DNA of 64,000 nucleotides, from contig JBLRWQ010000005.1 of the NCBI GenBank assembly GCA_047921175.1, positions 5,812 through 69,811 on the forward strand, written 5' to 3'. Source of the stretch: T1Sed10-7 sp047921175. GTDB taxonomy: Bacteria; Actinomycetota; Nitriliruptoria; Nitriliruptorales; Nitriliruptoraceae. The notes under the pieces were generated by a model. The model was not told the DNA's origin, searched no databases, and saw only the letters and a program-made list of their open reading frames with translations. Position numbers and translations under genes: made by a program. Below are positions 20,754 to 29,245 of this stretch, piece after piece. Each line of letters begins with the position of its first letter. The stretch's first letter is position 1.

Positions 20754-21650
20754 GTGGCAGCCAGCCCCGGGCCGCACCGGAGACTGCCCGCCGAGGTGGT
20801 GGCCGCGCTGGCCTGCCCGCACGATGCCGGCCCGCTCACGCAGGACGACACCGGCCTCATCTGCCCGGCCGGCCACCGCTTCGACCGGGCCCGCCAGGGC
20901 CACGTCACCCTGACCGCCGGCCCGCTGCGCCACGCGGGCGACACCGCGGACCAGGTCGCACGCCGGCTCGCGGTCCACCGCGAGGGCGTCCTGCGGGCCG
21001 TCCACGCTGCCGTCGTCGCCGAGGCCATGGCCGCGCCGCTGCCGGGCGGGCTGGTGGCCGACCTCGGTGCCGGGCCCGGCACCTACCTGGCGGCGGTGCT
21101 CGACGCGCTGCCGGCCCGGGCGGGCCTCGCCGTGGACGTCTCCAAGGCCGCGGCCCGCCGGGCCGCGCGCTGCCATCCCCGCGCCGGCGCGGTGGTCGCG
21201 GACGTCTGGGACCGGATCCCCGTGCGTGACCGGGCCGCGGCCCTGGTCCTGCTCGTGTTCGCCCCGCGCTCCGGTGGGGAGCCGGCGCGGCTGCTCGCGG
21301 ACGGTGGCGCCGTCGTCGTCGTGACCCCCGGTCCGGACCACCTGGCCGAGCTGCGGGAGCGGACCCCGGCACTGCGCCAGGCACCCGACAAGCTGGCCGA
21401 CGTCGCCGCGGCGCTGGGCCCGGACCTGCACCCGGCCCCGGTCCGGCACATCACCGACCGCCGGCGCGTCCCGCGTCACGTGGCCGTCGACCTGGTCGCC
21501 ATGGGCCCCAGTGGCCACCACCTCGATGCGCGCGACCTGGACCGCGTCGCCGAGGCGCTCCCCGCCGGCATCGAGGTCAGCGTGGACGTGCGCGTACAGC
21601 GGTGGCAGCGGGCGCCCCTGACCCCCGGAGCCCCGAACGACGCCGGGTAG
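20754..21650 (+). CDS. RlmA-like 23S rRNA (guanine-N1)-methyltransferase
   Basis: The 298-aa protein begins with a zinc-ribbon-like region, CPHDAGPLTQDDTGLICPAGHRFDRARQGHVTL, broken here as CPHD...CPAGH. This closely follows the RlmA/RrmA pattern (CPxC...CPxxHxFDxAkxGYxxL) except that Asp replaces one Cys. A class-I SAM domain follows: GLVADLGAGPGTYLAAVLDALP, then VDVSKAAARRAARCHP. RlmA enzymes methylate G745 or G748 of 23S rRNA; the G748 type gives tylosin resistance. The GTG start lies 7 bases after inositol synthase. Confidence 0.82.
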   Translation: MAASPGPHRRLPAEVVAALACPHDAGPLTQDDTGLICPAGHRFDRARQGHVTLTAGPLRHAGDTADQVARRLAVHREGVLRAVHAAVVAEAMAAPLPGGLVADLGAGPGTYLAAVLDALPARAGLAVDVSKAAARRAARCHPRAGAVVADVWDRIPVRDRAAALVLLVFAPRSGGEPARLLADGGAVVVVTPGPDHLAELRERTPALRQAPDKLADVAAALGPDLHPAPVRHITDRRRVPRHVAVDLVAMGPSGHHLDARDLDRVAEALPAGIEVSVDVRVQRWQRAPLTPGAPNDAG

Positions 21651-21700
21651 GCTCACGCCCGCCCGTGACGCCCACCCGTCGCGCGCGTAGAGGACCGATC

Positions 21701-22774
21701 GTGACCGCACCCGAGCCGGGCCATGCGCCCACGACCGCCGCCTACGCCGGCGCCGTCGACCACTACACCTCCCCCAGCCGGCGGGACTGGGTGAAGCGTG
21801 CCTGGGAGGAGCCGGAGCTGGTCCGCCTGCTCGACGCGGCGGTCCGGGCGACCGGGCCGGCGTCACCGCTGGACGTGCTCGACATCGGCTGCGGGACCGG
21901 GGTCGCCCTCGACCTGCTGCGCCACACCCCGACGCTCGCCGGCGAGCACGGACCCGAGCTGCGCTACCTCGGGGTCGACCTCGACGACGACCTGCTGGCG
22001 GTCGCCCGGACCCGCGTCGGCGACGGACGTACCCGCTTCGCCCACGCGGATGTCCGCGACGAGCTGCCCGGGGCCCCGCACGACCTGTACCTGTCGACCG
22101 GCGTGCCGTACTCGCACCTGACCCGCGAGGAGCTGACCGCGGTGGTCGCCGAGATGCTGAGCGGCGCGCGTCGGCACCCGCGGCCGACCGTGCTGATGCT
22201 GGACGTGCTCGGCCGCTACTCCCTGGAGTGGACCAGCCGCTGGGCCGAGACGCGCTGGGACTACCGCATGAGCTTCTTCGTCACCGACCAGGAGCTCAGT
22301 GCGACACCGATGACCACCTACGGCGGCAGCGAGCTGGCCGACCTGGTCCACACGGCCGCGACCCGGGCCGGCTGCGAGCTCGACCGCGTCACGCTGACCG
22401 ACCGCTCGATCGTGGTCGGGCGCCACACGGCCACCGGCGGCTACACGCCGGGGCTGCGGCCCTACCGCCAGCTGGTCAACGACCTCGCCGACGTCGAGGT
22501 CCTCGTCGACCTCGAGCTGCTGCGCCTCAGCGACCTGGACCTCACGGGTGGCCCCGAGGAGGTGGACGCCTTCCTCGCCGCCTTCACCACCCGGTGGGAC
22601 GCTGCGCTGGAGCGGGCCGCCGCGGCCGCGACCGGCCGCGGCGACGACGAGGTGGCCGCACAGGTCCAGCCCGCGCTGGCCGAGGAGCTGCGTCGGCTCG
22701 AACGGGACGCGCAGCCCGGGCTCGGGGTCGCCCACTCCCTGACCGCGACCGTGGTGACGCGTCCCGGTGGCTGA
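21701..22774 (+). CDS. Class I SAM-dependent methyltransferase
   Basis: From the GTG at 21701 (GAGGACC just upstream) the product is 357 aa. The SAM-binding motif DVLDIGCGTGVALDLLRHTP is clear, followed by RYLGVDLDDDLLAVARTRVG and FAHADVRDELPGAPHDLYLS. The C-terminal 130 residues form a helical extension (EVDAFLAAFTTRWDAALERA). The substrate is unknown. Earlier in-frame starts would overlap the RlmA-like gene and add an Arg/Pro-rich stretch. Its stop overlaps the HAD gene start by 8 bases, suggesting translational coupling. Confidence 0.85.
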   Translation: MTAPEPGHAPTTAAYAGAVDHYTSPSRRDWVKRAWEEPELVRLLDAAVRATGPASPLDVLDIGCGTGVALDLLRHTPTLAGEHGPELRYLGVDLDDDLLAVARTRVGDGRTRFAHADVRDELPGAPHDLYLSTGVPYSHLTREELTAVVAEMLSGARRHPRPTVLMLDVLGRYSLEWTSRWAETRWDYRMSFFVTDQELSATPMTTYGGSELADLVHTAATRAGCELDRVTLTDRSIVVGRHTATGGYTPGLRPYRQLVNDLADVEVLVDLELLRLSDLDLTGGPEEVDAFLAAFTTRWDAALERAAAAATGRGDDEVAAQVQPALAEELRRLERDAQPGLGVAHSLTATVVTRPGG

Positions 22775-23462
22775 CCTGCACCATCCCCCGACGGCCGTGC
22801 TGCTCGACCTCGACGGCACGCTGGTGGACTCCGGACACCTGTGGCACCGTGCCTACCGCGCCTGGGCGGCATCCGCCGGGGTGCACCTGCCACCCGACTG
22901 GTGGGCCGCGGTGGTCGGGGCCAGCCTGCCCGGCAGCATCCGGACCCTGGCCCCGGACCACACCGACGCCGAGGTCACCACCGACATCGAGGTGGTCGTC
23001 ACCGAGGCCGCCGCCGCGCTGTCGGCCGAGCCCGCCGGGAGCGCCACCCTGGTCACCTGGCGGCCGGGGGCCCGGGAGCTGCTGGCCGCACTCGACGCGG
23101 CCGGGGTCGCGACCGCGGTGGTGACGACCACACCACGGCGCGTGCTCGACGCCATCGACGAGCACCTCGGCCTCGACGTGCTGGTCACGGTCGCCGGCGA
23201 CGAGGTGACGCGCGGCAAGCCCGACCCTGAGGGCTACCTGCGGGCGGCCGCCGCGCTCGAGGTCGACCCCGGGGGCTGCGTCGTGATCGAGGACTCCCCC
23301 ACCGGGGTCGCCGCTGCCGAGGCGGCCCGGATGCGCCTGCTCGTCGTGGCGGGGGAGGTACCGGTCCCCGCGGGCCCCACCCGCCGGGTGGTGCCGAGCC
23401 TGACCGGGGTCGACCTCGGGGTGCTCGCCGCGCTCCGACCACCCGGACCGCCCCCGGCCTAG
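22767..23462 (+). CDS. HAD-superfamily phosphatase (phosphoglycolate phosphatase / beta-phosphoglucomutase-like)
   Basis: The 231-aa protein carries HAD motif I LLDLDGTLVDSG (Asp14 nucleophile, Asp16), a helical cap, motif II in VVTTTPRRVLDAI, motif III Lys in RGKPDPEGYLRAA, and motif IV VVIEDSPTGVAAAEAARM. This is the subfamily IA pattern of small-sugar phosphatases and beta-phosphoglucomutases. The exact substrate cannot be read from sequence. The GTG start overlaps the preceding methyltransferase gene. Confidence 0.88.
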   Translation: MADLHHPPTAVLLDLDGTLVDSGHLWHRAYRAWAASAGVHLPPDWWAAVVGASLPGSIRTLAPDHTDAEVTTDIEVVVTEAAAALSAEPAGSATLVTWRPGARELLAALDAAGVATAVVTTTPRRVLDAIDEHLGLDVLVTVAGDEVTRGKPDPEGYLRAAAALEVDPGGCVVIEDSPTGVAAAEAARMRLLVVAGEVPVPAGPTRRVVPSLTGVDLGVLAALRPPGPPPA

Positions 23463-23622
23463 CGGCCCGGTCCGGCGGGGCCGGCGCCCGGCGCAGGGCC
23501 GACCGGCGGCCCCGTCGGTGCCCTTCGGACCTCCGATGCGCCCACGCCGGGCTCTACCGTCGGAAGCAGACCGGGCCGGCCGGTCGGGCTGGCTCGTGCA
23601 CGCGACCGTGAGGAGCCGAGCC

Positions 23623-24597
23623 ATGGGGCACCACAGCACGGACGTCTGCATCATCGGTGCCGGTCCGGCGGGGCTCTACGCCGCCGCCTACGTCGGGTTC
23701 CGTGGGCTCTCTGCCGTGCTCATCGACTCCCTGCCGGAGCCGGGTGGCCAGGTGATGGCGCTCTACCCCGAGAAGCAGATCCGTGACATCGCCGGCTACC
23801 CGACGGTCACCGGCCGCGACCTCGTGGACGCCTGCGTCACGCAGGCGGCGGGCCACGATCCGGTCTTCCTGCTCGACCAGGTCGCCGAGGGCTTCCTCCG
23901 GCACGAGGACGGCACCTTCACCATCACGACCTCGCGCGAGGAGACGGTGGCCTGCCGCGGGGTGATCATCTGCGTCGGGCTCGGCCGGTTCACCCCCCGC
24001 CGCCTCCCCGGGACCGAGAGCTACGAGGGCCGGGGGCTGGTCTACCTGGTCCGCGACCTGTCCACGATGCGCGACGAGGACCTGCTGGTGGTCGGCGGGG
24101 GGGACTCGGCCGTGGACTGGGCGCTGACCTTCGAGCCGATCGCCCGCTCGGTCACCCTGATCCACCGCCGCGAGGGGTTCCGGGCCCACGAGGGCCCGCT
24201 CCAGCAGCTGCTCGACTCCCGCGTCGAGGTGCTGGTCCACACCGAGGTCGCGGCGATCCACGGCGAGGAGGCGATCGAGGCCGTCGAGGTGGTGGACAAC
24301 CGCACCGACGAGCGCACGACGCTGAAGGTCACCAAGGTGCTCGCGGCGCTGGGCTTCCACGCCAACCTCGGTCCGGTCGCCGACTGGCCGATCGGGCTCG
24401 AGGGCCGGGTGCTGCCGGTGAACCGGCGCATGGAGACCACGGTGCCCGGGGTCTACGCGGCCGGGGACATCACCGGCTACGACGGCAAGCTCCGGCTCGT
24501 GTCGGTCAGCTTCGGCGAGGCGGTGGTGGCCGCCAACCACCTCGCCGCCTACCTCGACCCGAGCCAGCGGGTCTTCCCCGGCTACTCCTCCGGCTGA
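23623..24597 (+). CDS. Ferredoxin-NADP reductase, thioredoxin-reductase-like type (copy 1)
   Basis: From the ATG at 23623 (AGGAG eight bases before it) this is a 324-aa flavoprotein. It has an FAD GxGPAGLYAA motif (CIIGAGPAGLYAAAYVGFRG), SLPEPGGQVMALYPEK, an NADP site VVGGGDSAVDWALTFEP and the closing FAD motif YAAGDITGYDGKLRLVSVSFGEA. The redox CxxC of thioredoxin reductase is absent, which marks the YumC/TrxR-like FNR family. It would move electrons between NADPH and ferredoxin or flavodoxin. A close paralogue follows 95 bases downstream. Confidence 0.92.
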   Translation: MGHHSTDVCIIGAGPAGLYAAAYVGFRGLSAVLIDSLPEPGGQVMALYPEKQIRDIAGYPTVTGRDLVDACVTQAAGHDPVFLLDQVAEGFLRHEDGTFTITTSREETVACRGVIICVGLGRFTPRRLPGTESYEGRGLVYLVRDLSTMRDEDLLVVGGGDSAVDWALTFEPIARSVTLIHRREGFRAHEGPLQQLLDSRVEVLVHTEVAAIHGEEAIEAVEVVDNRTDERTTLKVTKVLAALGFHANLGPVADWPIGLEGRVLPVNRRMETTVPGVYAAGDITGYDGKLRLVSVSFGEAVVAANHLAAYLDPSQRVFPGYSSG

Positions 24598-24692
24598 CCC
24601 GACCCGCCCGTGGGCCCGCGGAGCGCAGGCTGCAGCCGGGCGCGCACTAGCCTTGCCCGCTCCTGGCCGACCACCCGCGTGGGAGGGTGCGC

Positions 24693-25670
24693 ATGTCCGA
24701 GCACGACGTCGACCTCAGCATCATCGGCGCGGGCCCTGCCGGCCTGTACGCCGCCTACTACGCCGGGTTCCGGGGGCTCAGGACGGCGGTGATCGACTCG
24801 CTGACCGAACCGGGCGGGCAGGTCACGGCCCTGTACCCCGAGAAGCTGATCTTCGACGTGGCCGGGTTCCCGGCGGTCAAGGGCAAGGACCTGATCGAGG
24901 CCTGCGTCGAGCAGGCCGCCCCCTACGACCCGGCCTACCTGCTGGGGCACCGGGCGGACGACCTCACCCCCCACGCGGACGGGACCTTCACCGTCACCAC
25001 CAGCCACGGGGACGTGGTGCGGACCAAGGCCGTCGTCATCACCGGCGGGATCGGCCACTTCACGCCGCGGCCGCTGCCGGACGGGGAGTCCTTCGAGGGT
25101 CGCGGCCTGGTCTACTTCGTGCGCGCGCTGGAGACGATGCGGAACCAGGACGTGCTGATCGTCGGCGGTGGCGACTCCGCGGTCGACTGGGCACTGAACC
25201 TCGAGGGGATCGCCCGCTCGATCACCCTGATCCACCGCCGCGACCGGTTCCGGGCCCACGAGGACTCGGTGGCCAAGCTGCTGGCCTCGACCGTCGAGGT
25301 GCTGACCTTCACCGAGGTGGCGTCGATCACCGGCGACGACGAGGTCGAGACCGTCGTGGTGGAGCACAACAAGACCGGAGAGCAGCGCACCCTGACGGTC
25401 AACAAGGTCATCGCGGCGCTCGGGTTCCAGTCGGACCTCGGCCCCCTCAAGACCTGGGACATCACGATCGACGGGCGCCACATCATCGTCGACAGCCGCA
25501 TGCAGACCACCCTGGCCGGGGTGTTCGCCGCCGGCGACATCACCGAGTACGAGGGCAAGGTGCGGCTGATCTCGGTCGGGTTCGGGGAGGCTGCCACGGC
25601 GGTCAACAACGCGGCGGTCTACATCGATCCGACCGCCCGTGTCTTCCCCGGCCACTCCTCCGGCGGCTGA
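24693..25670 (+). CDS. Ferredoxin-NADP reductase, thioredoxin-reductase-like type (copy 2)
   Basis: The 325-aa product is parallel to copy 1: LSIIGAGPAGLYAAYYAGFRG, LTEPGGQVTALYPEKLIFDV, IVGGGDSAVDWALNLEG and FAAGDITEYEGKVRLISVGFGEA, ending FPGHSSGG where copy 1 ends FPGYSSG. The redox CxxC is again absent. A GGGAGG precedes the ATG at 24693. The two copies differ throughout, so the duplication is not recent; different ferredoxin partners are a possible reason for keeping both. Confidence 0.92.
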   Translation: MSEHDVDLSIIGAGPAGLYAAYYAGFRGLRTAVIDSLTEPGGQVTALYPEKLIFDVAGFPAVKGKDLIEACVEQAAPYDPAYLLGHRADDLTPHADGTFTVTTSHGDVVRTKAVVITGGIGHFTPRPLPDGESFEGRGLVYFVRALETMRNQDVLIVGGGDSAVDWALNLEGIARSITLIHRRDRFRAHEDSVAKLLASTVEVLTFTEVASITGDDEVETVVVEHNKTGEQRTLTVNKVIAALGFQSDLGPLKTWDITIDGRHIIVDSRMQTTLAGVFAAGDITEYEGKVRLISVGFGEAATAVNNAAVYIDPTARVFPGHSSGG

Positions 25671-25684
25671 GCCGGGTCCTCGGC

Positions 25685-26476
25685 GTGGACGCGGCCTTCC
25701 TCTCCCTGGTGGTCCTGGCCGTCGTCGCGGCCGTGGTCGGCGTGGTCTGGTACCAGCAGGCCCGCAAGCGACGGATCGAGGCGTCGCTCGAGGCGCTGCT
25801 GGCCCGCGACCCGCGCTGGCGGCGGGACACCACGCTGTGCGGTCGAGGGGCCGAGCAGCTCGCCGGCCGCTGTCCGGCGACGCCGCGCGGGGATCGGCGG
25901 TACGGCCTCGAGCACGTCGTCGCCGGGCCGCTGGACGTCGTCGCCCTGGGCGCCCCGCGAACCTGTTGGGCCAGCTGCGGCATCTGGTGGTACGAGCAGG
26001 AGCACACCAGCACCGACAGCAACGGCCGCACCTCGAGGACCTACTCGCGCACCGACGTGCCCGTGACCGCGGTGGCGCTCCCCGTCGCCGTGCCGACGGA
26101 GATCGCGATCGGGGCCGAGTCCCTCTTCGGCCGCATCGGGCTGACCCGCGGTGGCCAGCAGGTGGAGTCGGACGCGTTCAACCGACGCTTCCGGGTCCGC
26201 GGCGGTGATCCCGCGCTCACGATCCAACTGCTCGACGCGCAGCTCCAGCACCACCTGCTGGAGCACTACCCGAAGCGCTCGCTGTGGCTGGCGGGCGACC
26301 TCGCCGTCATCGGTGGTGACACCGACCGCGCCGACCCCTCGCTGTACGGCCCGATCCGGGCGCTGCCGGGGTTGCAGGCTGACGCCGTGGACCTGCTCGG
26401 GCGGGTCCCCGCCCAGTTCTGGCGGGCCGTCGGCCTCGATGGCGACCAGCCGGGGTCAGCCGACCAGCAACGGTGA
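25685..26476 (+). CDS. Membrane-anchored DUF3137-like protein
   Basis: From the GTG at 25685 the product is 263 aa, with one N-terminal transmembrane segment (AAFLSLVVLAVVAAVVGVVWY) followed by RKRR, so the bulk should be cytoplasmic. The globular part resembles DUF3137/galanin-like proteins: VALPVAVPTEIAIGAESLFGRIGL, VESDAFNRRFRVRGGDPALTIQLLDAQLQHHLLEHYPKRS (split here by position). Function is unknown. It follows the reductase by 14 bases and overlaps the convergent 86-aa gene by 21 bases. Confidence 0.72.
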   Translation: MDAAFLSLVVLAVVAAVVGVVWYQQARKRRIEASLEALLARDPRWRRDTTLCGRGAEQLAGRCPATPRGDRRYGLEHVVAGPLDVVALGAPRTCWASCGIWWYEQEHTSTDSNGRTSRTYSRTDVPVTAVALPVAVPTEIAIGAESLFGRIGLTRGGQQVESDAFNRRFRVRGGDPALTIQLLDAQLQHHLLEHYPKRSLWLAGDLAVIGGDTDRADPSLYGPIRALPGLQADAVDLLGRVPAQFWRAVGLDGDQPGSADQQR

Positions 26477-26716
26477 CGCGCGACGCACCGCGAGCAGCGC
26501 CTCCGCGGCGCTCGGCGCGGTCAGCAGCAGGCCGGCGTGCTCCACGACCGGCGTCACCGGACCGCAGCAGACCAGCCGGTCGAGGAACGCCGCCGCCTCG
26601 GGATCCTCACGGGCGTCGCGCACCTGCACCTCGACGCCATCGAGGCCGGTCAGTGCCTCGACGACACGCACGGTCTGGCGGTCGTCGGCGTCGATGGTGA
26701 TGCGGATGGTCGACAC
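26456..26716 (-). CDS. Small hypothetical protein with a Cys-Cys pair, 86 aa
   Basis: The reading frame starts at a GTG (26716) preceded by GAGGAAG with proper spacing and encodes 86 aa. It has alternating beta/alpha character: VSTIRITIDADDRQTVRVVEAL, GVEVQVRDAREDP, AAAFLDRLVCCGPVTPVVEH, AGLLLTAPSAAEALLAVRR. A Cys-Cys pair lies near the middle. No family was recognised; a small ferredoxin-like alpha/beta fold is possible. The sequence is not the low-complexity type of antisense shadows. Its 3' end overlaps the DUF3137-like gene. Confidence 0.6.
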   Translation of the reverse strand: MSTIRITIDADDRQTVRVVEALTGLDGVEVQVRDAREDPEAAAFLDRLVCCGPVTPVVEHAGLLLTAPSAAEALLAVRRASPLLVG

Positions 26717-26899
26717 GGGGCTTCCTCGGCTGGCGGGTGCGGTCCGTGAGGGGGAACGCCGCGCAGCCCCGGACGCTTCCCCGTCCCCGCGCGACGCGAC
26801 CGTGAGGTACGCCGAGCGACCCTGGGCCTCGTGGCGTCCGGCCCTCTCCGGCGGCGGGATGCTCGGGCAGGGTATGGGTGAGCACACGGGAGACGGCGG

Positions 26900-27736
26900 A
26901 TGCAGGCCGCGGCACGGATGGCGATCCTGCGCGAGGCCGCTGCGGTCGCGGCGCTCGCCATGGCGCTGTCCTGGCCGCCGTGGCTGCTGCTCCTCGCCAC
27001 CACCGCTGACCCGGGTGCCCACCCCGGCTCGATGGTGCTGTGGGCACTGGGCGGGCTCGGGCCCGCCGCGGCGGCCCTGCTCGTGCTCCGCAAGCAGCAC
27101 GGCAGGCCGGGTCTGGCGGCGTTCCGGCGGTCGCTGACCCGGTGGCGGGTCGGTCGGCTGTGGCTCGTGCTCCTGGCCCCGCTGCCGATCGGGCTCGGCA
27201 CCGTGCTGCTGCTGGTGGGAACGGGACGGGTGGTGTGGCAGCCGGGCGGGCCGGAGACCGCCCTGCTGGTGCCGGTCTGGCTGCTCGGCGGGCTGGTGTT
27301 CGGGGGGCTGGAGGAGGCCGGCTGGCGGGGGCGCCTGCAACCCCTGCTCCAGGACGCCCTGCACCCGCTGACCGCTGCGGTCCTGGTCGGCCTCACCTGG
27401 TCGATCTGGCACCTGCCGCTGTTCTGGCTGACGGGCACGACCCAGGCCGCCACCTCGATCGTCACCTTCGCGGTGGGGGCGATCGGTCTGTCGGTGGTGC
27501 TCGGCTGGGTCTGGAACACCTCCGGGGGCAGCACGCTGCTGGCGGTGCTCCTCCACGGGGCGGTCAACGGCTGGTACACCGCAACGGTCCAGGGGCTGGC
27601 GCCCGGCAGCCTGGACGCCGGGTTCGGCACCATCACCGCGCTCGCCGCCGTGCTGGCGGCACTGGCGGTCGTCATGGTCGTGGGCCCGGCGCTCTCGCGT
27701 GACCGTGCACCACACGACGTGGTGCCGTCAGCGTGA
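26900..27736 (+). CDS. CPBP-family intramembrane metalloprotease
   Basis: The 278-aa protein has about eight hydrophobic segments and the full CPBP (CAAX protease / bacteriocin-processing, ABI) signature: EEAGWRG (Glu138, Glu139, Arg143), TWSIWHLP (His171) and HGAVN (His219, Asn223). These residues form the catalytic metal site in membrane. Such proteins process prenylated or peptide substrates or give bacteriocin self-immunity; no toxin gene is adjacent. It has its own 183-base upstream gap, in which I see nothing specific. It overlaps the convergent membrane protein by 9 bases. Confidence 0.9.
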   Translation: MQAAARMAILREAAAVAALAMALSWPPWLLLLATTADPGAHPGSMVLWALGGLGPAAAALLVLRKQHGRPGLAAFRRSLTRWRVGRLWLVLLAPLPIGLGTVLLLVGTGRVVWQPGGPETALLVPVWLLGGLVFGGLEEAGWRGRLQPLLQDALHPLTAAVLVGLTWSIWHLPLFWLTGTTQAATSIVTFAVGAIGLSVVLGWVWNTSGGSTLLAVLLHGAVNGWYTATVQGLAPGSLDAGFGTITALAAVLAALAVVMVVGPALSRDRAPHDVVPSA

Positions 27737-28171
27737 CGCCCGGTCCCGGGCCGGTGAGACGCCGTCCGTGGCACCCTCGGTCGCGGGGCCGCGCGTCACG
27801 AGCAGGCGCGTGACCGTGACCACGACCGTGACGATGACGACGCCGGCCAGCGACGCGGCCGTCCAGTGGAGCCGGCTCGCCAGCGCGACCAGCGGCGCGG
27901 CGAAGGGCAGGACCGCAAGCAGCACCATCGACGTGACCAGGGCCGCGCCGTGCTGGCGGAGCCGGAGCGCGAGGGCGCAGCCGACCGCGAGCCCGACACC
28001 GGTCCCGAGCAGCACCAGGCTCGCGACGATGCCCTGCAGTTCCTCCCACGGGCTGCCCGCCGACGCCAGGACCGGGTCGAGCCAGGCGTACACGGTGTAG
28101 CCAACAGCCCCACCGAGGGCGCCGCCGAGCACCGCTCCCACGCTCCCCGCCACGATGCCCCGGCGCGCCAT
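27728..28171 (-). CDS. Four-helix membrane protein, hypothetical
   Basis: From the ATG at 28171, nine bases after GAAGG, the product is 147 aa with four hydrophobic helices: GIVAGSVGAVLGGALGGAVGY (glycine-zipper-like), LQGIVASLVLLGTGVGLAVG, ALVTSMVLLAVLPFAAPLVA and ASLAGVVIVTVVVTVTRLLV. The ends are charged and probably cytoplasmic. I do not recognise a family. An upstream GTG at 28180 would place the ribosome-binding site too close. Confidence 0.65.
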   Translation of the reverse strand: MARRGIVAGSVGAVLGGALGGAVGYTVYAWLDPVLASAGSPWEELQGIVASLVLLGTGVGLAVGCALALRLRQHGAALVTSMVLLAVLPFAAPLVALASRLHWTAASLAGVVIVTVVVTVTRLLVTRGPATEGATDGVSPARDRASR

Positions 28172-28251
28172 CTCGACCACCCTTCCCCAGGCGTACCCCC
28201 AGCGTGGCCAGCGGACGCCTGCGACGGAAGGGGCGAGCGACCCGACCCCGC

Positions 28252-29016
28252 TCAGCGATCAGCGGCCCGCACCGCGCGAAGCACCGCCGCGTGCATCCCG
28301 TCGGCGACCCGGTGGGTCCGTTCCACGGTGACGCCCGCGAAACCGACCGCCTCGAGACCGGCGACGACCTCGGCCTCGGACAGCGCACCGGCGATGCAGC
28401 CCACGTGTGAGCCCCGCTCGGCCCGTTCCGCCGGGGTGAGGTGGTCCTCGGCGAGGACGTCGCTGATCGCCAACCGCCCACCCGGGCGGACGACGCGGGC
28501 GAGCTCACGGAAGACCGCGGGCTTGTCCAGCGACAGGTTGACAACGCAGTTCGAGATGACCACGTCGACGGCGTCGTCCGGCAGCGGCACGTCCTCCATG
28601 CGTCCGAGCAGGAAGGTCACGTTGCCGACACCGGCCTCCGCCTGGTTGCGACGTGCCACGGCGAGCATCTCCGCCGTCACGTCGAGCCCGTAGGCGTGTC
28701 CGTCGGGGCCGACCCGGCGGGCGGAGAGCAGGACATCGAGGCCCGCGCCGGAGCCGAGGTCGAGGACGACCTCCCCCGCGCGCAGGGCTGCCACCTCGGT
28801 GGGGACGCCGCAGCCGAGCGAGGCCCCCGCCACCCCCGCCGGCAGCTCCCCGAGGACCGGCATCGGGTAGAGCGCACCACCGAAGACGTCCTCGGCGCCG
28901 GGGGAGGTCGCTTCCGACCCACAGCAGCGCTCGCCGCCACCATCGGCACTGGCGCCCGCGGCGGACAGCGCCGCCGCGGCGTAACGAGCACGGATCTCGT
29001 CCAGCTCCACGGGCAT
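28252..29016 (-). CDS. arsM: Arsenite S-adenosylmethionine methyltransferase
   Basis: The 254-aa protein follows the ArsM pattern: an N-terminal Cys pair (GGGERCCGSEA), LGCGVPTEVAALRAGEVVLDLGSGAGLDVLLSARRVG (SAM motif; split here), YGLDVTAEMLAVARRNQAEA, and the arsenic-site block VISNCVVNLSLDKPAVFRELARVVRPGG. A second Cys lies in SHVGCIAGALSEAEV. It methylates As(III) to methylated, often volatile species. Its ribosome-binding site GAGGGGAT overlaps the stop codon of a 37-codon upstream peptide. The divergent ArsR-like gene supports the arsenic role. Confidence 0.93.
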   Translation of the reverse strand: MPVELDEIRARYAAAALSAAGASADGGGERCCGSEATSPGAEDVFGGALYPMPVLGELPAGVAGASLGCGVPTEVAALRAGEVVLDLGSGAGLDVLLSARRVGPDGHAYGLDVTAEMLAVARRNQAEAGVGNVTFLLGRMEDVPLPDDAVDVVISNCVVNLSLDKPAVFRELARVVRPGGRLAISDVLAEDHLTPAERAERGSHVGCIAGALSEAEVVAGLEAVGFAGVTVERTHRVADGMHAAVLRAVRAADR

Positions 29017-29027
29017 GGCGGATCCCC

Positions 29028-29141
29028 TCAGGCACAGCAGGCGGCGGGCATCGGGGCCGGACGCTGTCGGGCGCGAGCGGAGGCCAGCTGGAGGTCACGA
29101 CCACGGGCGGTAGCGAGGGCAGACAGGGTGTCGGCGTGCAT
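29028..29141 (-). CDS. 37-aa Cys-Cys micro-peptide upstream of arsM (possible leader)
   Basis: An ATG at 29141 with AGGAG eight bases before it opens a 37-codon frame (MHADTLSALATARGRDL...) ending PMPAACCA and stop. The TGA is part of the arsM ribosome-binding site, and the arsM ATG is 11 bases further on, so translation of the two is probably coupled. The Cys-Cys pair three residues from the end could bind arsenite or sense cysteine supply by ribosome stalling. Coding is supported by the ribosome-binding site and layout only. No family was recognised. Confidence 0.55.
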   Translation of the reverse strand: MHADTLSALATARGRDLQLASARARQRPAPMPAACCA

Positions 29142-29204
29142 GGCGCTGCTCCTCGGTGATCCGCGCTGGTCCGCACTGGTCCGTACGGGCCAGCTCGACC
29201 TTCG

Positions 29205-29222
29205 TATCGATGCTTGTCGATG
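29205..29222. promoter_or_regulatory. Candidate ArsR operator 1
   Basis: TATCGATGCTTGTCGATG contains the inverted repeat ATCGA...TCGAT and aligns with operator 2 at the half-sites TATCGA and TGTCGAT. It lies between the divergent arsM-leader (start 29141) and arsR (start 29314) genes, nearer the arsM side. Confidence 0.6.
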
Positions 29223-29245
29223 CGGTCTGGGGAACGTGCCATATG

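Noticed and set aside
23463..23622. Possible terminator GGGGCCG...CGGCCCC after the HAD gene
   Set aside because: Only about 7 bp pair across a long loop in a region where such GC pairing is expected by chance.
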